From Orthonyx spaldingii (taxonomy: Eukaryota; Chordata; Aves; Passeriformes; Orthonychidae), in NCBI GenBank assembly GCA_013397795.1, contig VZTJ01004198.1, forward strand, positions 568,265 through 632,264: a stretch of 64,000 nucleotides of DNA, given 5' to 3'. The notes beneath the pieces were generated by a model. The model did not search any database, was not told where the DNA came from, and saw nothing but the letters and a program-made list of their open reading frames with translations. Position 1 is the first letter of the stretch. Each line of letters begins with the position of its first letter. Position numbers and translations under genes: made by a program. Positions 35,166-48,654 of this stretch are shown piece after piece.

Positions 35166-35222
35166 ATCTGCTGACCTCAATGATCTGCTGAAGTCAATCA
35201 GCCTCTGCTGACCTCAGTGATT
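35166..35222. repeat. Imperfect ~18-base triplicated motif
   Basis: Three neighbouring units begin ATCTGCTGACCTCAATG, ATCTGCTGAAGTCAATC and CTCTGCTGACCTCAGTG. The first and third are nearly identical. It is a small decayed minisatellite. Confidence 0.75.
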
Positions 35223-36289
35223 TCCCTAAGAGCTATTGTGTATAGGGAGGCTTTCCTGTCCTTAAGATCCGTATGTTAAGGGCCTGGCCCAAACCTCACC
35301 AATGGCAAGCCTTTAACCAACCTAAATAGGCTTTACATTGAGTCTTATTGCAGAATTTACTAGTGGAATACAATGGAGATTTTGTGTCCTGGCGTGTTTT
35401 AAGCAGAAGTTCTTTTCTGCCTCTGGACAAAGAGGGTAAAGCTTTATTTGTATGGGACAGCATCAGTTCCTGATGTGGGTCCAGGGATGTATTTGTATGT
35501 AAGAGGCCATGAAGAACTCCTTTGCAAGCTCTGAGAATTGCTTAAAAAGCCACTTGGCAGTTTTTAATCTAGCTGGAAAAATGTGTGCAAATCTTATTTC
35601 AAGGTAAGTGGAAAAAAACCAAATACTGAGCTATTAAATTTAATCTCTATCCAGAACACTGTAATAAACAAAGAAAGAAAATACCTAACTACCAAAGAAC
35701 CATGCAAACATACTAGGTCTTTTAAGTTCGTGTTTGCCTGGACTCCAACCAATGCCTGGTTGCACACTATAAATTTGCAGATTGCATTTCTGTTTGATTT
35801 CATTCAGACCTCCAAAGCTACCTCTTTTCCAGGTGGAAATATGCAGAGGTGTTACTTTACTTAGCTATATGAGAGGGTCTTACACAAGTGCTTGGATGAG
35901 GTCTAGCTATAAAAGCAGTGATTATTTTGCCTTGTATGTACTGGTTAAGGGACAAGACCTATACAACAAGGTACTTTGCTCTTTTCCATGTTATGTAGCA
36001 ATTGCTGGCATGTTACAATGTGCTATTATTGGAAGCCAAATTCTGATCTCATTTGTAAATGTACAGATTTTATAGAATATGAGAGGCTCAGATGTGTGTA
36101 AATGAGATCAGGAGTTTACTTAATTTTTTAGAAATTTAAAGTGAAATATAACCACAGAAAAACAGAGGTGAAGGGGTCCTCAACAGAACCTCAATCATTG
36201 GTGTGTAACAAAGTAGGACCAATTATGCCTGGGTCATTCCTGTCAGTTGTTCATTTAACTTGTACTAGAAGATAACACAGTACAGTAAA

Positions 36290-36480
36290 AGTCAAGATGA
36301 TCTATTCCAATGCCCAGATGATATATTCCAATGATTCACAGCTGGGTTCTTCTTAAGTCAAATCTGAATCTTCCCTACTGCAATCTTAACCCTATTCCTT
36401 TTTGTCCTATCTACCATGCAGTATCACACTCCTGATTTTTATATTGCTAAGAATATTTTCCTGTGTTGTCTATCTGGAGG
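36290..36480 (-). mobile_element. Ancient CR1/L3-like LINE fragment
   Basis: The plus strand holds TCAAATCTGAATCTTCCC, then CTGCAATCTTAACCCTATTC, then CTTTTTGTCCTATCTACCAT. This is the order of the reverse complement of old L3/CR1 3' regions (the 'cccattactcct-tttgtcct' neighbourhood). It is strongly diverged with no coding capacity. It begins with a 21-base tandem duplication at 36295-36336. Confidence 0.55.
36295..36336. repeat. 21-base tandem duplication
   Basis: AGATGATCTATTCCAATGCCC and AGATGATATATTCCAATGATT lie head to tail and differ at a few positions. The duplication sits at the edge of the L3-like fragment. Confidence 0.8.
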
Positions 36481-37484
36481 TGTTCACAGGCATGCTTTCC
36501 AGCAGAACAATTGTAATTTAATTAAGGTGCTATGAGGCAACTAGAATAGAAACTCTTACGTCTACTAACAACAGTCATATCTCTGTTTATCAACATAATA
36601 GCAAAACAATTTAATTAAATGCATTGGCTCAGTCAAGTGAGTTTGCAGTCTAGATTTGCCATTGCTGTTAATGGAGCCAAATTTGTTTATTTTTAGGGAT
36701 TCCAGAAATTCATGTAACCATTTTCCAAGAATGGCTGTTGTCAGCAGACTGATAGTAGTGTTGAACCATTTGTGCTCGTTCAACAACAAGGATTTCTACT
36801 CCTGAAGAGGCATCCATTGAAAGGCAGGAGTACGTGCAGTTACAGACCATGATGGGCATGTGTGATGTTGATGATGTGAAGAGCACAGACGGGCCTTTAA
36901 AAGAAAACCAGCCATACAACAGAGAGAAGGGGATTCAAGGTAGGGCACCATGGACTTGGCAGAGGAGATGAATGCTTTGTCCCTGTAAAGGAAGCTTTCT
37001 AAAAATGCCTCACTGTTGGCTCTGCTCCACTGACATTAGTGAAGCTGGAAGACATAGTAATAGCCTAAAAGATCAAAAGCATGAGTGGGAGTTCTCTTCT
37101 GTGCCACACTGGTGGAGCTGGAGAAGGACTCAAAACAGTGGGAAGTCCTTAGTGAATGTCCCTACTATAGACAGGACCCCATGGAGGTTCTAGGACTTAA
37201 ATCTACAGGTATTAAAAAGAGGGTGAGGGAGTGTGAGAGATGCCGTGTAGACCATTCCTAATAGGAGCAAAACTGAACACAGCTCAAAATATAATATACA
37301 GAATATAATTGAAAAAGATGATTTTTGAATGAACAATAACCTTTAAATTCTTCAGTGTGTGTTCTCTGAGCTGCAGAATGTTCTGATTGTTAAGGCAATT
37401 AGCTTTTAAAAATAGTTATTTTTTTAGATTTTAATTACATGCTGCATTTTGCCTTTGTTATTAGATGGGGTCAGTAAGGTTACT
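36481..37484. other. Non-coding unique DNA
   Basis: No gene or repeat was recognised. Overlapping short frames on both strands (up to 74 codons) look like chance. Confidence 0.55.
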
Positions 37485-37995
37485 GAAGTAATTATTGCGC
37501 TCTGCTTGGCACTGGTTAAAGCATAACTGGAGTAACTGCATTCAATTCTGTATGAAAAACGTGGACAAATTGAAGAATTTAGAGTGGAAGAAAGATGGTA
37601 AGAAGTCTGGCATTCAGATCTAAGAGGAAAGGTTAAGATAACTTGGCACCTTTAGCCTAAAGGCAAAAGTAGAGTGTGGGGAACATAACAACAGGAGACA
37701 TAAAGGAATGTTATAAAGAGGACAAGATCAATTATTCTCATTAGTCAACAAAGATGGGACAAATAGTAACTGGCTGAAGCAGAAGGGAAGTTTTAGGTTA
37801 AATATTAGGCAAAACTGTAGAAGAACTGTTCGGCAGTTGGACAAGCTGCCAAAAGCCGTTAGACAATCACTGTTGTTGGAGTTATTCGAGGCCAGACACC
37901 CATCTGCAGGAACAGTTATAGAATAATTAGATCAATCCTGCCACAGACAGAAGGGTAGGCAAGGGGTCCTTCTGGCCTCAGTGACTAAGATTTTG
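37485..37995 (+). mobile_element. Ancient CR1/L3-like LINE fragment
   Basis: Landmarks run in sense order: CATTCAATTCTGTATGAAAA, AAATTGAAGAATTTAGAGTG, GGTTAAGATAACTTGGCACC, TTTTAGGTTAAATATTAGGC, ACAAGCTGCCAAAAGCCGTT, and a 3' part with ATTAGATCAATCCTGCC and GGTCCTTCTGGCCTCAGTGA. This follows the end of ORF2 and the 3' UTR of old CR1/L3 elements. At about 510 bases it is the longest ancient repeat here. The open frame is lost. Confidence 0.72.
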
Positions 37996-38962
37996 TTATG
38001 GATCTACTTTTTCAGGATTCATGCCCACCCGCTATTTTGTAAACTATGGTGTCTGCTTCAGCCTCCACTAAAATCAAGGAGGAGAGCAACAATTTAAAGC
38101 TGCTCTTCAAAACATGAGACATAAAATTATCCCCTGATCTGTGGCCATGCATTTCTTCTTACGGCTGCTTCGAATGAGACTTCTTCTCCTCTGGGCGTCT
38201 CTGCTTTGTCCCTTTGAAAATATGAGCTCTGGGAGAATAAAGTAGTAACCAAAACAGCATAGAATGGCTTTGGACTTTTTCATTGCTATTCACTACTTTA
38301 TAGCAGCTTTTAGAAGTCGAATTGTAAATAATGTTTGTGTTTTATTGACAATATGCTCCTCATCTTCCCTACTACTTATATGGAAGAAACCAATCATGCC
38401 AAGTGCAGACTCTGCCTTTGTGGTGTCAGCAGATCTCTTCCCATGGATCTGTTGAGATGCTGAAAACAAAGCAAATCAGGAGTAAGTCTACAAAAATTTG
38501 CTGTGCTATACAATATTTGCCAGCTGGATTGTACCCAAAGATTGGCCTGGACAGGTTCTTCTTCCAACTGCAAGAGAATGTCAAGGCATGACTCCAAATA
38601 CTGGTCACTGTGTTTGCAAGCAGAGCAGATCATTTTTAGAGGTACATCACACTGTTTTCAGCACATCCGAGATTGGAATCTGGCTGCATGATGGACAAAA
38701 AATGAGATGGCTTATGTGTGCTCTGAGAGGCACTGCAGAGATGATACAAAGGGCAGTGAGCTAATTTGTATTGCTAAGAGTGGTCTTAAAATGGTAATTA
38801 CATATGCAATTATAAACTATGAGCCCAGCTTGTTTATTTTTCCCCTCTAGTGCTAATGAAAAACAAAGTAGTCTTAGTGTTTTGTGACATCCTGGTGCAA
38901 TGCAAGCAATCATTTGGCTGGCTAACTGGGAGGCAGAGGCACAGGATGACACTGGTTGCATT

Positions 38963-38998
38963 AAAAAAAAAAAGAAAAGGAAAGAAAAAGAAAAAAAT
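38963..38998. repeat. A/G-rich simple repeat
   Basis: Runs of A are broken by single or paired G. On the other strand this polypyrimidine tract opens a chance frame rich in Phe and Ser. Confidence 0.8.
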
Positions 38999-39859
38999 AG
39001 TGAATAAAAGAGAGCCAGTGACAAAGATTTCAAATCCCCAGAATAATGGCAAAGTTGTACAAAATCCTTGTATTTGCTAAGCCTCATAACACTGAGCAAC
39101 CCCTAGTGTCTGGAATGCCTTGGCTGGCTGTGCTCTGTCCACTTCTAGCTGGTAGTGTTATCTCAGAGATACAGGGATATGTCTGCAGTGGAGATTACCT
39201 CTGTGCTGAGTCAGGAGACCAGAAAACAGTCACAGAGCAGCAGATGCCATTGCAATGTGATGCACCACCCAATGTGCAAAGTGAACAGCCCCATGACTGG
39301 AACCATGGGAGGCCTTCACTAAGCTCCATTGCTCTTTTTTTATTCCACACTCCCATTTCCTGTGACACAAAGCAAAAGGTGCTGAGGCGCTCTGAGGGGG
39401 GCTGCATAGGAAGGCTCCCCTGTGACTTGGGAACCCTGGGAAATCTAAGCAGGCAAAAGCCCCCCCGTGGAACCAGCAAGGGGTCTGTGTGATGGCTGGT
39501 CACTTCCAGCCAAGAGGCAGGAAGGGCTGATGGTCCTGCAGTTTGCTCCCCATCATGGCCCTTGTACGCCCAGGGGCTCTGTGAGGAACCATGGCAGTCT
39601 CATCTCCAGGCTTCACTCTCCCTCACTCTGAGGGTGCTCTGATAATCTTCTGCAAAGTGTGTAAAGGGATAGGGAAGATGTTTTATGCAGGCCTGGTTTT
39701 CTGCCCTAGTAGTGTTGAAAGAGACCATTTCATAGCATTAACTCTGTATTTCTTTTCTAAAAGCAGATTGTACACTTGATGAAAAACTAATATTTAACAT
39801 TCATTAAAAATAAGCAGACAATGGCCTTTGAATTTAGCTATCCTTGGAAAATATTATTG

Positions 39860-39880
39860 ATATATATATATATATATATA
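39860..39880. repeat. (TA)n microsatellite
   Basis: About ten uninterrupted AT/TA dinucleotides end at CATG. It is likely length-variable between individuals. Confidence 0.9.
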
Positions 39881-40884
39881 CATGTCTAACAACATCTAAC
39901 AGGGAAGGAATGAACCTTTTCTTCTGTAACATCTATTAATGAGTCTACGTGCAAAACTTCATCCAATGGTTTTTGGAACTATAAACCCTTCCTTTCTTGG
40001 CTTAGTTCTTCAGGCTTTGCTAACCCACTTTTTTTTTGATGCTATGTCATCCTGGACTAATTCACATGTGAATGTGAGGGGGAAGAGTACCTTCACCACC
40101 CCTTCAGTGCTGAACTGAAGCAGTCTGGAGGGCCAAGGGACCAGGCATTCCTACCTACAAAAGTGGCTGATGTCTTGGTGTGGACGACAATGCAGTCTTA
40201 ACACCACCGGGACTTCACAGCTCAGAGCTGCTTGGTGTGGCCGCCCCTCCTGTGCTTGTGGGTCTCCTTGCCTGCTAGAACCCCTTTGTAACCTCGAGCA
40301 CCCTTGAGACCCAACCCCCTTGCTTTTAATTCACTGGGGAACTTGTGACATAACAGCATTTAGCCTCTGCTTGTTCTGGTTTTTTTCTGTGAAGGAGGTG
40401 TTTTAAACAGGATTTCTGCTACAAAGTTGAAAGACTAGAGGAAGAAAATCTGACATGACTTATGGGTAGCGCAAACGAGTCATAGGAAACTCACTCTAGA
40501 GATATCTCCAGAGACTAGTCAAGACAAAAGTTACAGCACAAGCATTTGGAAGGGGGCCACTGCAAACAATTTGTCCTCATTCCAGTTGAGCAACTGTAAG
40601 CAGGGACATTTTCAACACAGGCCATTTAGGGACAGAAGGAAAGATTGGATGGCACTAAAAGAAACTACACAAATACGTGGTGATAGGATGACTCGGCCAC
40701 CCGCCACACATACTCTGCTGCTTCGTTTTTCTTTCACCTATCATCCCGACATCTGAAAAGGTTCCACCCCAACACAGCAGCACGGCACAGCAGAGACCAG
40801 CATAAATTAACTCCAGGTGACAAAACCACCTTCCTCATCTGGCCTCCGTTTGCAAGGAAGGAGGACAGAGGTCATATGTGTGTC

Positions 40885-40935
40885 AGGAGCTGAGGACAAC
40901 GGGGTGAAAAAGGAGCTGAGGACAAGGGGTAAAAA
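40885..40935. repeat. 26-base tandem duplication
   Basis: AGGAGCTGAGGACAACGGGG plus TGAAAA (40885-40910) is followed by AGGAGCTGAGGACAAGGGGT plus AAAAA (40911-40935). The near identity suggests a recent slippage event. Confidence 0.88.
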
Positions 40936-41937
40936 AGGATTTTGCTTGTCTAAGTGAGCAATACAACAAACATAGGGAGAAAAGATGCTTTGCTCTGTAT
41001 TTTTCTCCCTGAGTTTTTGAGTTTAAAGGACTGCAGTCATCCTGTTTTTTGAGGAAATACTTGAATACCGTTATTCCAATTACTTCAATCCTTCTCTTCC
41101 CCCTCATTTACAAGCTGTTCCTGCACTACTATTTTCCTCAGCATGCCAAGGCACCATACCTTTCTGTGGAAAGTTTCTGCCACCCTCTCTGATTTTGTAT
41201 TCATGCTGCATAAATAAGAACAAGACCTCCCTCCAGCACCCTGGCATGAGGTGAAGAGTTGGGTGGGAGGACGGTGCGTGATAGAAATATTATGTAAGCA
41301 AGGTTTGAATGTCTCTAGCCCCAGCTTTAGACAGCCGTTATCCACAGATATTTTAAAATGGCTTCTTTTTTCTTTTTTTTCCCCTTCTGAGCATCACATC
41401 ACAATACGGTTTCATTCAGTGAGGAGCTGGCATTCAGACACTGGATGGCTTAGCTGGCCCAGATGGGGTGCCTTTCATCTGTAGGTCATTGCTTTGAATT
41501 CTGCCCACATTTTTGGCTACTAGGAGTTCTTCTCTTCTGATGGCAGTGCAGCAGCATATGCAAAATTGCTAGGAAGTCTCTGATCCTAGACACCATGTCT
41601 AGATCATAAAAGCCACCGTAACAATGAGTCTAAATGGCACCCCTCTTGGCAGCTGAGGCAGAGGCCAAGCAATAAAAGGACTATGGAGAATGGGCTACTG
41701 TCTAGCATCTATAAGCTAAGAGTGAGGAACACTAGTGACAGAGTGTGAGAAAGTATGCACAGCCCATGAAGGTTCTTTTGGGTGAAGAAAGAGGATTTCA
41801 GTCTCCTAGGCTGAAAGGCCAACACCTTTCAATAGCAGACGAATAATTTACAAATGTAAGAACAAAACCATTGTTAGTCCTCGTGCCTTTAACAATGCTG
41901 CTTCCTGTTGGCATCTTTTGCTTACTAATAACACAGT

Positions 41938-42035
41938 CCCACGATTTGTATCTTCACAGTGCTGCATAAGCACTAACTAATTAATCCTTTCTCACCCCTT
42001 CGAGGTAAGTGATTTTTAATTTTTAATGGTCTGTA
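41938..42035 (-). mobile_element. MIR/L2-like ancient SINE relic
   Basis: The plus strand reads ACAGTGCTGCATAAGCACTA, then ACTAATTAATCC, a degraded TCACCCC, and GAGGTAAGTGATTTTTA. This parallels the reverse complement of the MIR-type 3' half (ATTAATCCTCACAACACCCT then GAGGTAGGTA). It is heavily diverged and the call rests on the order of short matches. Confidence 0.5.
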
Positions 42036-45000
42036 GTGGAGACATCTTCCTTAAAATGGTTGCAGGTATGTTTATAAAAGCTACATTATGTTTACTACAT
42101 AGTGTATGCTAGCAACTGAGATTTATGCTTTTGATATAGTTATTCCAGTTCAGGTAGGCTACACCTATGTTTTGCTGAACTGAGGTCTTAATTAAAATAA
42201 ATGAGTACTAAATCTTGGGAAAAAACCCCAGAAACAACTCAGTGTAGGCCAGGGTTACAGTACAATGATATGAAACAAACAAACAGCCCCTCCTTTCTGC
42301 CCCCCAAACAAATCAACTCCCGTTCACTGGAATAATCTCTGGCTGTCTGACCTTATTTATTCAGATGCTGACATGAATCATCATCTGAGCGAGTACTCCC
42401 TCCTACACCTGCAGTACTTGGGGTTATAGTTCTCCTTGGTTTTCTGCAGCAATAAGAGCTGTGTTACTTGGAGCCGTCTCCATCTGGCAGGCCATGAAGT
42501 CCACAAAAGCACAGAGGTCTTTCTGTAAAAAATGGAGACAGCCCAGATTGCTTTCCATTTACACAACATCTCAAGAGGACTCTGGACTTCTCTCTTTTGC
42601 AGTTACAGTCAAGTGTGCAGTCTTTTTCTCTCCTATCTACTTTTTGTGTGATGACCTCTTCTTGGGGTAAAGAACTGCGTGGGTGAGTTTGGGGGGAGGG
42701 GTTGTTCTTCTCTGGAAAGCCAAATTGCAGGATGCAGCACATCTTGAGCTTGGCAGCCTTTCACGCTTCCCCAAGAGGCAGCTGAAGGGCCCAAGCAGGG
42801 GTAAGACGTTATCAGCTCACTTCTACCCTGCCAGAGCATATCTTTACACACAGATAGTGACACACTGCCTGCACCACAGTCGACCTTCATGGGCCAAAGG
42901 AGATCCTTCACGGGCAGCTCAGGGAATATCGTGTGTCATCTGAACACTGTTACAAGGCTGAGCACTTAACGAACGAGTAGCTCTGCAGCGTTAGCCATAA
43001 AGTGTGTACAAAAGTGAAGGCAGAAGTTAAACATTATGTTATCTGCCAGTCATTCATTGTTTGGAGAGAATATCCCAAGAGCATGGCTGAGCATTGGTGT
43101 CATAAAGATCTATACATTGTTGTTGAAATGAGGTCATTTGTCACCATCTGGGATTATACCACTAGCAGTATACGACTGTATTCAGCTCCATGTTTCAGCC
43201 ATATGGAAAAAGTGTAATATAGTGAGAAATTCAATCCTTTAATGGAATCCAGAGCACCCTCCAGAATGTTTTCCTTAGTTTTATTTCTTTGCAACGCAGA
43301 CTTAATAACCACTGATGTAGCATTTAAATTGGAAGAGATGCGACATCTAGATAAGCTGGGAGATCTGCTGATACCAACTGCCTTCTGATAGGAAAATCCC
43401 TTGCTGTTTCAATGGAAAAACCCACCAGGCTTGCTAGAGCCAGAGGAAGGGTATGGCACAGCTGTGGCATGCATTAACCTCTTTTGACTTTTGTCTCTGT
43501 AGACACCCTGAAGGGCTCCCTTATCGCAACAGAAATATTCTCAAGTAATTATCACTCTGGGAATTTTCACCCCTTCTGTGCATTGGACATGCAAAATTCT
43601 AAAAGTATAAAAAAATTGTGATGGTGCACAGGAAAGCAGGAGTCCTTGTCTCCTTCCCTATGACCTACCCCTCTTTACAGACTACATTTCTCGTAGAGTA
43701 TTCGTGTTGATATGACCTCACAGCTTTTAGGAGACTAGGTTGGCCTTTGCAAATCCATCTGCAGCTGTAACACATCAAAATGGTAATAATTATGAACTCA
43801 AAAGCAAAAATATTTTTTTCTGTAGTCTTTCCTGGTGGTGCCAGGCTAGCTTCCCCATTGCTGAATAGAGTTTATGACACTCGATGCAATGGTGTTAAGG
43901 ATTTGGAGTGATGTTGAAGCTGGGAGGAGTTCCTGTGAGAAATTAGCTCCATTGATTGAGAAGCAATGATGCCTGGACCAAACTGCTGCTAGCTGAGTGT
44001 TGTCAGGAATGGCTGAAGGAATTTGGTGTAATTCTGAGCTTGACATCTCCTAAAAGGCTGTTACTGAGATGTACCTGGCATAGCATTGTAGCCTAATGCC
44101 AGAAAAATGGAAATAATCCCTGAAAGAGATGGTGGGGTTTTCTGAGGCCAGGAGCAAATAATACATGTTGCTGTCTGGGAAAGGTACAAATAGCTGCAGC
44201 TCAGTGCAAAAAACTACATTATGGCTATATCTGGCTTAAGTGCTACATAGCTCTGTGGGCTGTTAACAGATGTTGCCAGAGCAACATGTTATGACAAGCT
44301 GTGTTGTATTTCTGAACCCAGTAATGTTACTGGCACCACCTCCTCCATCTGCCAGTGAATGGGAGTTACCTTTGGTTGAGATAAGTTCACAGCCCATCCC
44401 AAACAAATACCCTTGAAGCTCCATATGTGGATCTAATGAGGCTCTGAGCTAAGTTCATTGTGTGTGACAAATAGTCCTCTGATAGCCAAATTTTCCTTGA
44501 TGCTGTACGGGTCCATAGAGCTTCTCAGGATATTTTAAGGGTTACATTTTCAGAGGTAGACCAGGGGAGCATTTGACAGTGGGGAGGAAGTATAGATTGG
44601 CAGAAAATGGGGAAAGGGGGATGGAACGAGGCAGATGAGCTCTGCAATAAAGTAGTCATGTGGTAGTCCCATGCCTACATCTGTATTCTCAATCAGACAA
44701 AGAAGGGATCTGTACTCTGGTAGGTAGATAATTTGCAATGCAATTGAATTTGGTTGGGTAGACCCCTTTGTGTCTCATTTGTTGTAGAAAAGTTTAAACT
44801 CACTGCAATTATTTTCAGGAAATTTTTTAGAAAACTTATGTATTTTTAAAAAATCAATCCATTTACAGCTGTGTTAGCCAGGTTATTTTCTCACCTCATG
44901 AAAACCCTGAAAATAAGCTCTTTGGGGGAGTGCATGAATCGTGCAGTACACGATATCTCAGCAATTCAGCCTAGTAGAGGATGAGCTTTTCATACCGTGA

Positions 45001-46627
45001 AACAAAAAAATCAATGGCAGCGATGTAGGGAGGTAGTAAAGTCTGTGGGAAAAAAATACTTAGCGTTCTGTAAGTCAGAATTCTATATTGTGTTGCTTAG
45101 CTTCTTTTCTCTCCTACTGACACAGAAGACGAAACTAATGCGCAAGATCACCTCAAAGAAGATTCACTCCTTATTGACCCTTCTTGGTGAGTAGCCAGAA
45201 GTGAGGAAAAGTGAACAAAGCCTCCTTCCAAGGGACAATGGCAAGGACAGTGGCCATGGGTGCAGCTCATGGCAGCCATCACTGACCCATCTTTTTTGGT
45301 TTGTGTCAGTCCAAGCAAAGAGCAACTGTGATGTAGTTCATTTTTTGGTTTCTTGACAGAACAGTAACACTGAAAAGATAAATGAAGTGATAAAATAAGC
45401 AAATCCTCTAACACTTTTATTATCTAATTGATTCTTTTCTCCCCAGCACAGTCTGCTCAGTAGCAAGATGGTGACTTTCAGTTTGTCAAAAGCAGCAGTT
45501 TGCTGGACCTGGAGACAGAAATGCTTTGAATGAGAGGAAACAGGCATTTCAATAACTTTGCAAAAACTGGGCATTTAGTCTCTCTGTGAATTTGATATGC
45601 TAAAAATAACTGCATCACATGGTCTGTGATCAGGAGCTATGCTGGTCATGGCTGGCCAAAGCCAACAAGGAATGGCGTGGGCCACCACTGCCAAGAGAAA
45701 AGGCTAATGTAGACCACAACTGGCTTATTCCAAAAAGAAAATAACCTTGAGGATCTGATCTACAACAGTGCTGAAGTAAACGGGAGTTGTGGTTGCTCAA
45801 CACTTCCACGGGTCAGGCTGCTCTGTCCTCATTATCCATGCTGCTGCTAAATCCTATAAACCCTTCCACTCCTTTTCATGCAGATAAGCTATCGTGCGGG
45901 AGTATCCCAACTCCCTCCACCCTGCCAAGTCCCACAGTCCTTCACCAAATGAAAGCCCCTAAAATGCAGCACTGGTATTCATTTTTGGTAGCCTAACATC
46001 TGCAGACGCCTGATTTTACTAATCCTGCCTGTGACTAGGTCAGGCAGGCTGGCTGATGCATTCACAGAAAGATGGAGCTCACATGTGCAAGATCAGGAAA
46101 ACAGCCAAACCCTCAAGAGACCTATGAAGTAAAATAAGCAGGTTTCTGGGATTTGGACATGTCATGTCTGCCATCTAGTAACTAGTCAGGGCTTGTTCCA
46201 TGTAGAAAATGCAGAGTAAATAATCCAGTACCACATAAAAGGGGAATAAATTTACTGGGGCTTTTGACAAATGAGAAAAAGACTTTCAATGGTATTTTAA
46301 ATTAGGTTCTTGGAAAACAATATAATTAATAATTAAAATAAAAATATGTGAATTCTTAAACTTGTTTTGTTTGGCTGTAAAAACAGTTGTATATGCTAAA
46401 GTAATAGACAGGAATACAAGTGATGAAGTGTTACTGCAATAATGGAGTTGAAAACTCTGGGTCCCACTCTCAAATACAATGAGGTTGTTAGCATGAGGTC
46501 CTGTTGGCATGAGATGTGATCTGGTAAAAGTTTGACCAGTGAAGTGGAAGCCAGGACATCATAAGTTCTGTGCTGTTTTGTTCTTTGATTGATTGGGTAA
46601 GGCACAAATTGGCACAAAGAACCACTT
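42036..46627. other. Non-coding unique DNA
   Basis: No gene or clear element was recognised. Frames up to 92 codons at 42464-42911 overlap on both strands in a slightly GC-richer patch and resemble no family. Confidence 0.55.
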
Positions 46628-46745
46628 TCAGTCTCAGTTTACCCATTTGTAAATGGAGACATATATCACAATGATGTTATCAGACAGACTTAATTATTGT
46701 TATGTAATTAAAACTGCTCAGGTGTAAGGTATTATAGAAAAATGT
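46628..46745 (+). mobile_element. MIR-like ancient SINE relic
   Basis: AGTCTCAGTTTACCCATTTG then TAAATGGAGACATATAT is the sense-strand MIR core ('cctcagtttcctcatctgtaaaatgg'). It is followed at the right distance by a T/A-rich stretch with GTAATTAAAACTGCTCAGG, in the place of the MIR 'gaggattaaatgag' segment. It is strongly diverged, consistent with a very old insertion. Confidence 0.65.
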
Positions 46746-48654
46746 AAAGTTTTGTTCCTAATCTAAAGTACATATGAGATTTTCAAAATTCTTAATCTTC
46801 TATATTTGTATTTCATGGGTAACTTTAGCTGTGAATAATGTTTTCCTTTATACACACACACATGTTCTGTTGAAAAATAACATTCTCTTTGCTTTCTAAC
46901 AAAGTTTTCTGTAGTGTGGCTTGGCATCCAAAAATAAGGCTACAGTTCTGCTGAGCATTGATTTAGTTTAAGCCTTCAATTTAGCTAATTTTTCTGAGCC
47001 ATGTAAGATGCTGACTTGCAGATAGTTGTAAAATAACTCAAATACTGCTTAAAGATTTAATGCTGGTGAACAGTTTATTCATTATGTAAAAAACCCCTTA
47101 ACTTTACAAGCCAGAGTTGTTCATTATAATGAATGCTGAATTTCTGCACAGGAGCTATTAATTTTAGCTTTTTGCACATAAAAGAGGACGCTTACAGCTA
47201 TAGAAGTACAAGTGTTTGCTGTACATAAGGGGAAGAATGAGTTAAGGGTCTCCTGATGAACATGCTACTGGTTTGGAAATACTGTGGCTGTCTTGCTAGA
47301 ACATGACACTGGGTTTGTGTAAAAAGATGTAATGGGCTGTTTGATGATACTCTCAGTGTCTCTCTAACTGCAGAATATAGAAACTCGTTGAATAGGGAAG
47401 GGCGTGGCTCTGTCAGCCTCAGAGTCCTGCTCAAAGGTTGGTTTTTGGTTCTTGGTGTTAGAATAATGCTCCCTGACTTACAGTCAGATGGTGTCCCAGA
47501 AGGGATCTTGTATGGTCACCTGTAGCCTTGCTGTGTGTCCTGCTGCTACTCACAGCAGGATGATATGAGGAGCTGTGATCTCCACTGGACAATCTGGGGA
47601 TTTGTGGTAGCACCCTGCAATTGCGGGCAGGATCTTGGTGAGCAGTAAGGGGGACGCAGCAGGGCAGTGCACAGAGAACATCACTGTATTGTAGTGGGGA
47701 ATGTGACATGGCTAAGAAGGAGTGGAGCTGAACACTGGACCAAGAAATTTGCATTTTCACCAAGGGTTGAATAACGTATGGGAGTAAGCTGCATTAAAAC
47801 TGGAGAAAAACTTAACTGAATACTTTGCACTGTATATGGGAAATTAGGAACCAAAGTCGGAAGCAGCCAAAGCCTCTCTGCTGGGGGTAGCTGCGTTTAT
47901 CAGGGAGATGGGACAAGTGTCAAAAAGAGAGCATATCTCCAGGATATTCACTGCAATCTGTGTGCCAGCTCTTTGGCCACGTGGACTGGCTCAGAGCAGC
48001 CCTGTGCCTTGGCCTGGGTCTGGCTGAGGCAAGTTGGTGTCACAGTAAAATCCAAATACCTGATCTACCCTGTGGCTTCCTTTGGGGTGGCCTCATCAAG
48101 TCACTTTTTCCCTGGTCTCAAACCCATTTTCTTCCCTGAGCAAAGCTACTGGAGACTGACAGAAGAGCTGCTGCAGTCCCTGCTGGGGCTCAGCCCTTCA
48201 GAAACACAGCAGGCTGGGGTGGTCCTTGACTGAGACGGACAGTGCTGGGGACAGGTGACACCTTCCCTTTCACTGCTTGGAGAGGTCCTTTTCAGGACCT
48301 CTCCTCTCACTAATTTTAGTCTTATGTAATTCAATTACTTTAGTGAGGTTGCCTCCTGATTTATGTCAGTGAGAGCGAACAGAGTAGCAGCCCTTGAGCC
48401 TTTTGCTGAACAAAGTATGATGTTACACTATTTCTGGACATCATCATGTGCTGGTTGAGCAACAGATAAGAATAATGCTTGGTAAGTCATTAGTACTTCA
48501 GTTCAATTTGTGCTAAAATAATCAGCTACATCCCATTTAGTTTCTAAAGCCTCCTCATTATTGCTGCAAACATCAGACCCATGACCTGCTTTTCACTCTG
48601 TGAGAGAAGGGTAAGTGAATTTAATGTGATCTCTGCATTACAAAAAGCTTGCTG
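46746..48654. other. Non-coding unique DNA
   Basis: No gene was recognised. Frames up to 101 codons (minus strand, 47458-47763) resemble no family. The last 300 bases have a low-frame, possibly conserved character like the stretch that follows. Confidence 0.5.

Larger units (their letters stand above)
29823..36289. other. Non-coding unique DNA
   Basis: No gene was recognised. A minus-strand frame of 123 codons at 29972-30343 and another at 33471-33755 resemble no family. Small local structures are a 12-base tandem duplication at 30881-30908, a mixed CA/TA run at 33400-33428, an AT-rich 12-mer array at 34901-34953 and an 18-base imperfect triplet repeat at 35166-35222. A pyrimidine-rich stretch lies around 33830-34080. 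Confidence 0.55.
37996..41937. other. Non-coding unique DNA with simple repeats
   Basis: No gene was recognised. A plus-strand frame of 148 codons at 39046-39492 overlaps a 102-codon frame on the other strand and resembles no family. The stretch includes an A/G-rich tract at 38963-38998, a (TA)n run at 39860-39880 and a 26-base tandem duplication at 40885-40935. Confidence 0.55.

Noticed and set aside
39046..39492. 148-codon plus-strand open frame
   Set aside because: It matches no family, overlaps a 102-codon frame on the other strand and has no promoter, splice or signal features.
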